From contig CABUQZ010000009.1 of the NCBI GenBank assembly GCA_902493795.1, positions 6,378 to 70,377 on the forward strand: 64,000 nucleotides of DNA, in the 5' to 3' direction. This DNA is from an uncultured Clostridium sp. (GTDB lineage: Bacteria > Bacillota_I > Bacilli_A > RF39 > UBA660). Both the position numbers and the translations under genes were made by a program. The notes beneath the pieces are model-generated. The model searched no databases. It was not told the origin of the DNA and saw only the letters and a program-made list of their open reading frames with translations. Below are positions 61,199 to 64,000 of this stretch, piece after piece. Every line of letters starts with the position of its first letter. Position 1 is the stretch's first letter.

Positions 61199-61882
61199 AT
61201 GTTTTACGATGAAACAAAAACGATAAGCGCATGTGATAGTGATCCATACCTGATATTCGAATTGTTAAAAGAAGAACATATGTCTTTAATTGATAAAATA
61301 TTATCAAGAAACAGTTTTGACATTAACGTATGTGACACAGATGGAAATAACATTTTAATGAAGTTATTAAAAAAAGAACAATTTGAGATAGTGCTTAAAC
61401 ATATAAAAAATAAAAAATGGGATGTAAATCATCAAAATAATGATGGAGACACATTTGCTCATATTCTTGTTTCTATGGATAATCTAAAAGTTCTTGATAT
61501 ATATAAAGTACTAAGAAAAAAGAAAGACTTTTTACCAAATATCAAAAACAATAAGCAAGAAACAATATTAGATAAATCTATTCAATCTAATTTAACTTTT
61601 ATAACTTCAAAAATACTTGAAGATTCAAGATTTAATGAAGTAGGAGTAGTATCATTCAAAAAATATTATGATACTTATATTAAAAACAAAAACTATGGAG
61701 GATATACTAAAATAAATAATTTGAAAAAGATTATTGGAAATTTAATAAATAAAGAAGTATCTCCAAAAGTTAAAGAAATAATAGTTTATTTAAATGAAAA
61801 TTTTGATGAAATAGAAGAAGAAGTTATGAATAATAAGACTAAAAGTATGGATACATACTTAGATGAAGTATTATTCGATTAA
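61199..61882 (+). CDS. Ankyrin-repeat-like protein
   Basis: 227 residues. Two or three ankyrin units are visible: DINVCDTDGNNILMKLLKKE, DVNHQNNDGDTFAHILVSMD and LPNIKNNKQETILDKSIQSN. The C-terminal third is helical and charged. Ankyrin repeats mediate protein binding; the partner is unknown. RBS AAAGAGGTGTATTATAT, own promoter and terminator. Confidence 0.72.
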   Translation: MFYDETKTISACDSDPYLIFELLKEEHMSLIDKILSRNSFDINVCDTDGNNILMKLLKKEQFEIVLKHIKNKKWDVNHQNNDGDTFAHILVSMDNLKVLDIYKVLRKKKDFLPNIKNNKQETILDKSIQSNLTFITSKILEDSRFNEVGVVSFKKYYDTYIKNKNYGGYTKINNLKKIIGNLINKEVSPKVKEIIVYLNENFDEIEEEVMNNKTKSMDTYLDEVLFD

Positions 61883-61898
61883 TAACTTCTTTTTTTTT
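61865..61898 (+). terminator. Rho-independent terminator
   Basis: GAAGT-ATTA (61865-61873) pairs with TAAT-A-ACTTC (61880-61889) with one bulge, then nine T. It includes the stop codon of the ankyrin gene. Confidence 0.65.
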
Positions 61899-61939
61899 AA
61901 TATATATTATGATAAAATTAACAAGTGGAAGTGATTAGT

Positions 61940-63346
61940 ATGCAGTTACCTGATTATAAAGAGGCAAGAAAAAGAAATCAAAAAGAAGTAGAAAAAGAGT
62001 TTTATACTGAAGATATTAATATAACTAATATTGGTGTTAACAAGACATATCATATTAAAACGTATGGTTGTCAAATGAATGAACATGATTCAGAAAATAT
62101 AAAAGCTATGCTTGAAGAACTAGGTTTTGCTGAGGAAGAAGAAATGGAAAAAGCAGACTTAGTAATTCTTAATACTTGCAGTATTCGTGAAAATGCTCAT
62201 AACAAAGCTTTTGGTATGCTTGGAAGACTAAAACACCAAAAAGAAGAAAATAAAGACTTAATAATTGGTTTATGTGGATGTATGGCTCAAGAAGAAAAAG
62301 TAGTTCATGATATTATGGAAAAATATAAGTGCGTAAACTTTGTTTTTGGAACACATAATCTTCATCGTTTGCCATTTATTCTAGAAGAAGCTTTTAAAAC
62401 TAAAAAACAAGTAATTGAAGTATTCAGTAAAGAAGGAAATATTGTTGAAGGAATACCAGTAAAAAGAGCAAGTAGATATAAAGCTTACGTTAATATAATG
62501 TATGGTTGTGATAAGTTTTGTACATATTGTATAGTACCATATACTCGTGGAAAACAAAGAAGTAGAGATAAAGATGATATCTTAAAAGAAGTAAGAAAAT
62601 TAGTTGAAGAAGGTTATCAAGAGGTTACTCTTTTAGGTCAAAATGTTAATGCTTATGGAAAAGACTTAGATAGTGATTATCATATGGAAGACTTACTTAT
62701 CGATGTTGCTAAAACTAATATCCCTAGAGTAAGATTTATGACTAGCCACCCATGGGATTTCACTGATAAGATGGTTGAAGCAATTAAAATGTATCCAAAT
62801 ATAATGCCAAGTGTTCATTTACCAGTTCAATCAGGATCTAATAGAGTTCTTAAATTAATGGGAAGAAGATACACCAAAGAAGAGTATATTGCCTTATTTG
62901 ATAAATTAAAGACAATACCTAATGTAACAATATCAACAGATATAATTGTAGGATTCCCTAGTGAAGAAGAAACTGACTTTGAAGAAACTCTTGATTTAGT
63001 TAACTACTGTAAGTTTGATAATGCATTCACATTTATCTTTTCACCAAGAGAGGGAACACCAGCTGCTAAACTAGAAGATAAAACCACTTTAGAAGAAAAA
63101 GAAAAAAGATTATATAAATTAAATGAAACAGTTAACAAATACTTTTTAGAAAGCAACCAAAGAATGGTTGGAAAAGTAGTAGATGTTTTAGTAGATGGTG
63201 TAAGTGAAAAAGAAGGTATGCTTTGCGGATATACTGATAACAATAAACTTATAAACTTTACTGGTGATGAATCTTTAATTGGAAAAATTGTTAAAGTAGA
63301 AGTAACTGAAGCTAAAACATGGAGCCTAGATGGAAAACAACAATAA
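61940..63346 (+). CDS. miaB: tRNA-2-methylthio-N6-dimethylallyladenosine synthase MiaB
   Basis: 468 residues from ATG 61940 after GGAAGTGATT; a GTG at 61925 is upstream of the ribosome site. The first cluster Cys residues are in KTYGCQMNEHDSEN, LNTCSIRENAH and GLCGCMAQEE; the radical SAM cluster is CDKFCTYC in GCDKFCTYCIVPYTRGKQRS. A C-terminal TRAM domain (LVDGVSEKEGMLCGYTDN) binds tRNA. It adds the methylthio group at A37. An extended -10 (TGA-TAAAAT, 61913-61918) lies upstream. The 3' end overlaps the YlbF-like gene, the Bacillus ymcB-ymcA order. Confidence 0.95.
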   Translation: MQLPDYKEARKRNQKEVEKEFYTEDINITNIGVNKTYHIKTYGCQMNEHDSENIKAMLEELGFAEEEEMEKADLVILNTCSIRENAHNKAFGMLGRLKHQKEENKDLIIGLCGCMAQEEKVVHDIMEKYKCVNFVFGTHNLHRLPFILEEAFKTKKQVIEVFSKEGNIVEGIPVKRASRYKAYVNIMYGCDKFCTYCIVPYTRGKQRSRDKDDILKEVRKLVEEGYQEVTLLGQNVNAYGKDLDSDYHMEDLLIDVAKTNIPRVRFMTSHPWDFTDKMVEAIKMYPNIMPSVHLPVQSGSNRVLKLMGRRYTKEEYIALFDKLKTIPNVTISTDIIVGFPSEEETDFEETLDLVNYCKFDNAFTFIFSPREGTPAAKLEDKTTLEEKEKRLYKLNETVNKYFLESNQRMVGKVVDVLVDGVSEKEGMLCGYTDNNKLINFTGDESLIGKIVKVEVTEAKTWSLDGKQQ

Positions 63347-63668
63347 AGAAAGATTAATAAGTAAAACTAAAGAACTTGTAGAATTAATAAAAAACTCTTC
63401 TGATTACCAAAAGTATTTAGAGTTAAAAAATAAAATGAAAGATAATAATGAAATAATGACTCTAATAAGTAAAATAAAAAAAGAAGAGAAAATAATTACA
63501 AATAAAGAATATAGAAAAGAAGACATTAAAGAAAATAATGAAAATATAGACAAAATGAAACAAGAATTAGAAGCATATCCGATATACAATGAATACATGT
63601 ACTTACAAGAAGATTTAAATAATATGTTTCAATCTATAAAAAGTATAATTGAAAATAGCTTTAATTAA
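63330..63668 (+). CDS. ymcA: YlbF/YmcA family protein (RicA-like)
   Basis: 112 residues, starting 17 bases inside the end of miaB. All helical, with KTKELVELIKNSSDYQKYLE, MTLISKIKKEEKIITNKEY and YLQEDLNNMFQSIKSIIE, the YlbF/YmcA pattern. In Bacillus YmcA (RicA) forms a complex with YlbF and YaaT that affects RNase Y and developmental decisions. The same neighbour relation (ymcB-ymcA) supports the name over YlbF. Confidence 0.8.
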   Translation: MENNNKERLISKTKELVELIKNSSDYQKYLELKNKMKDNNEIMTLISKIKKEEKIITNKEYRKEDIKENNENIDKMKQELEAYPIYNEYMYLQEDLNNMFQSIKSIIENSFN

Positions 63669-63889
63669 TAAAACAATAATGTGATGGAAAGAGTGATTTT
63701 AGCAACAATTCATTCCACGTTGTATTAACTATATTTTATTAGAAAAAGAAGATTATTTTTAGTAGGTATCAAGACTATAAACATACTAAAAAAATTTAAA
63801 ACTTAGTATTTTAGAGATTATGTTATATATAGTATTAAAATTTCTAAAATTCTAAAAAGAAAATTAGAAAATCGAGAAAATAAAGACTT
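63669..63889. other. Stretch without a recognisable intact gene
   Basis: Very AT-rich, with stops in all forward frames at short intervals. The text around 63843-63915 reads KILKRKLENRENKDLCILVI and ends at a stop after YYLAY in one frame, which resembles decayed coding sequence continuing into the last ORF of the window. No tRNA, clear hairpin terminator or promoter is evident. Confidence 0.4.
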
Positions 63890-64000
63890 ATGTATTCTTG
63901 TTATTTATTATCTTGCTTATTAGATATTTCTTATGAAGAGTTACAAAATAATCTTGAATTAAGTAAGAATGAACTTGATAAGGATAAAGAAAATGAAAAA
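63890..64000 (+). CDS. Partial open frame leaving the window, possible gene remnant
   Basis: ATG 63890 opens 37 codons without a stop up to the window end (LDISYEELQNNLELSKNELD and so on). There is no ribosome site before it, and the immediately preceding coding-like text is in another frame. It is either a frameshifted remnant or the true start of a gene; it cannot be decided from this window. Confidence 0.3.
   Translation, partial: MYSCYLLSCLLDISYEELQNNLELSKNELDKDKENEK

Noticed and set aside
1..64000. Mycoplasma-type code (TGA as Trp)
   Set aside because: TGA ends mreC, mreD and the adenylation gene in overlapping pairs, and Trp positions in conserved motifs use TGG.
1..64000. Insertion sequences, prophage or integrative element
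   Set aside because: No transposase, integrase, phage structural gene, or flanking terminal repeats were recognised on either strand.

Overview
The window comes from a very AT-rich, low-GC Gram-positive (Firmicutes/Bacilli-type) chromosome, most likely an uncultured, gut-type member with a compact genome. The reasons are AT-rich codons throughout, Shine-Dalgarno sequences of the form AGGAGGTGAT, SigA-type promoters (often with an extended -10), a T-box leader in front of hisS-aspS, and Bacillus-like gene orders (radC-mreC-mreD-spoIVFA-spoIVFB, yqeG-yqeH, polA-mutM, hisS-aspS, miaB-ymcA). TGA is a stop and TGG encodes Trp, so this is the standard bacterial code and not the Mycoplasma code. Cell-wall genes (murF, ddl, murE, uppP, mreC/D) show a walled cell. 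The exact lineage cannot be named from sequence alone.

Layout. 1-4 kb: the tail of an unknown gene, then a 1032-residue protein with a type IV prepilin N-terminus, three near-identical Ig-like repeats and a Cys-rich C-terminus. 4.2-10.6 kb: a small zinc-ribbon gene, a SPOR-like protein, radC, mreC, mreD, spoIVFA and spoIVFB, a convergent FAD/Rieske oxidoreductase, then a sigma factor closely resembling pro-sigma-K with its cleavable N-terminal pro-sequence. 10.7-18.6 kb: a cohesin/cadherin-like surface protein with yqeG and yqeH, then a wall operon (hydrolase, membrane-anchored MurF-like ligase, Ddl, transglutaminase-like protein). 18.6-23.4 kb: topA, a DUF3592 membrane protein and an unusual RNB exoribonuclease. 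23.5-27.2 kb: four tandem DUF3419-like genes in an A-B-A-B arrangement. 27.3-28.6 kb: a lipoprotein gene split by a frameshift.

28.7-36.5 kb: polA-mutM, arginase family, murE-truB and an unknown protein. 36.5-43.2 kb: Sfp-type phosphopantetheinyl transferase, VanW protein, DltA-like adenylation enzyme, carrier protein, O-antigen-ligase-like membrane protein and a repeat-bearing surface protein. 43.2-53.6 kb: unknown helical protein, T-box-controlled hisS (with an extraordinary Cys/Asp/His tail) and aspS, a second hydrolase, pyruvate kinase, Lon and UppP. 53.7-61.9 kb: a looser accessory stretch around tRNA-Lys and tRNA-Ser with a HAD phosphatase, a duplicated unknown gene, a WYL regulator, a HAM1-type pyrophosphatase, several unknown proteins and an ankyrin protein. 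61.9-64 kb: miaB, a YlbF/YmcA gene and a degraded-looking right end.

How the genes fit together: the clearest functional link is SpoIVFA/SpoIVFB (regulator and intramembrane protease) with a sigma-K-like precursor 2 kb away, the Bacillus mother-cell switch. A second theme is envelope construction (MreC/D, MurE, MurF, Ddl, UppP, VanW, carrier-protein module, Wzy-like enzyme, large surface proteins). No insertion sequence, prophage or CRISPR array was recognised.
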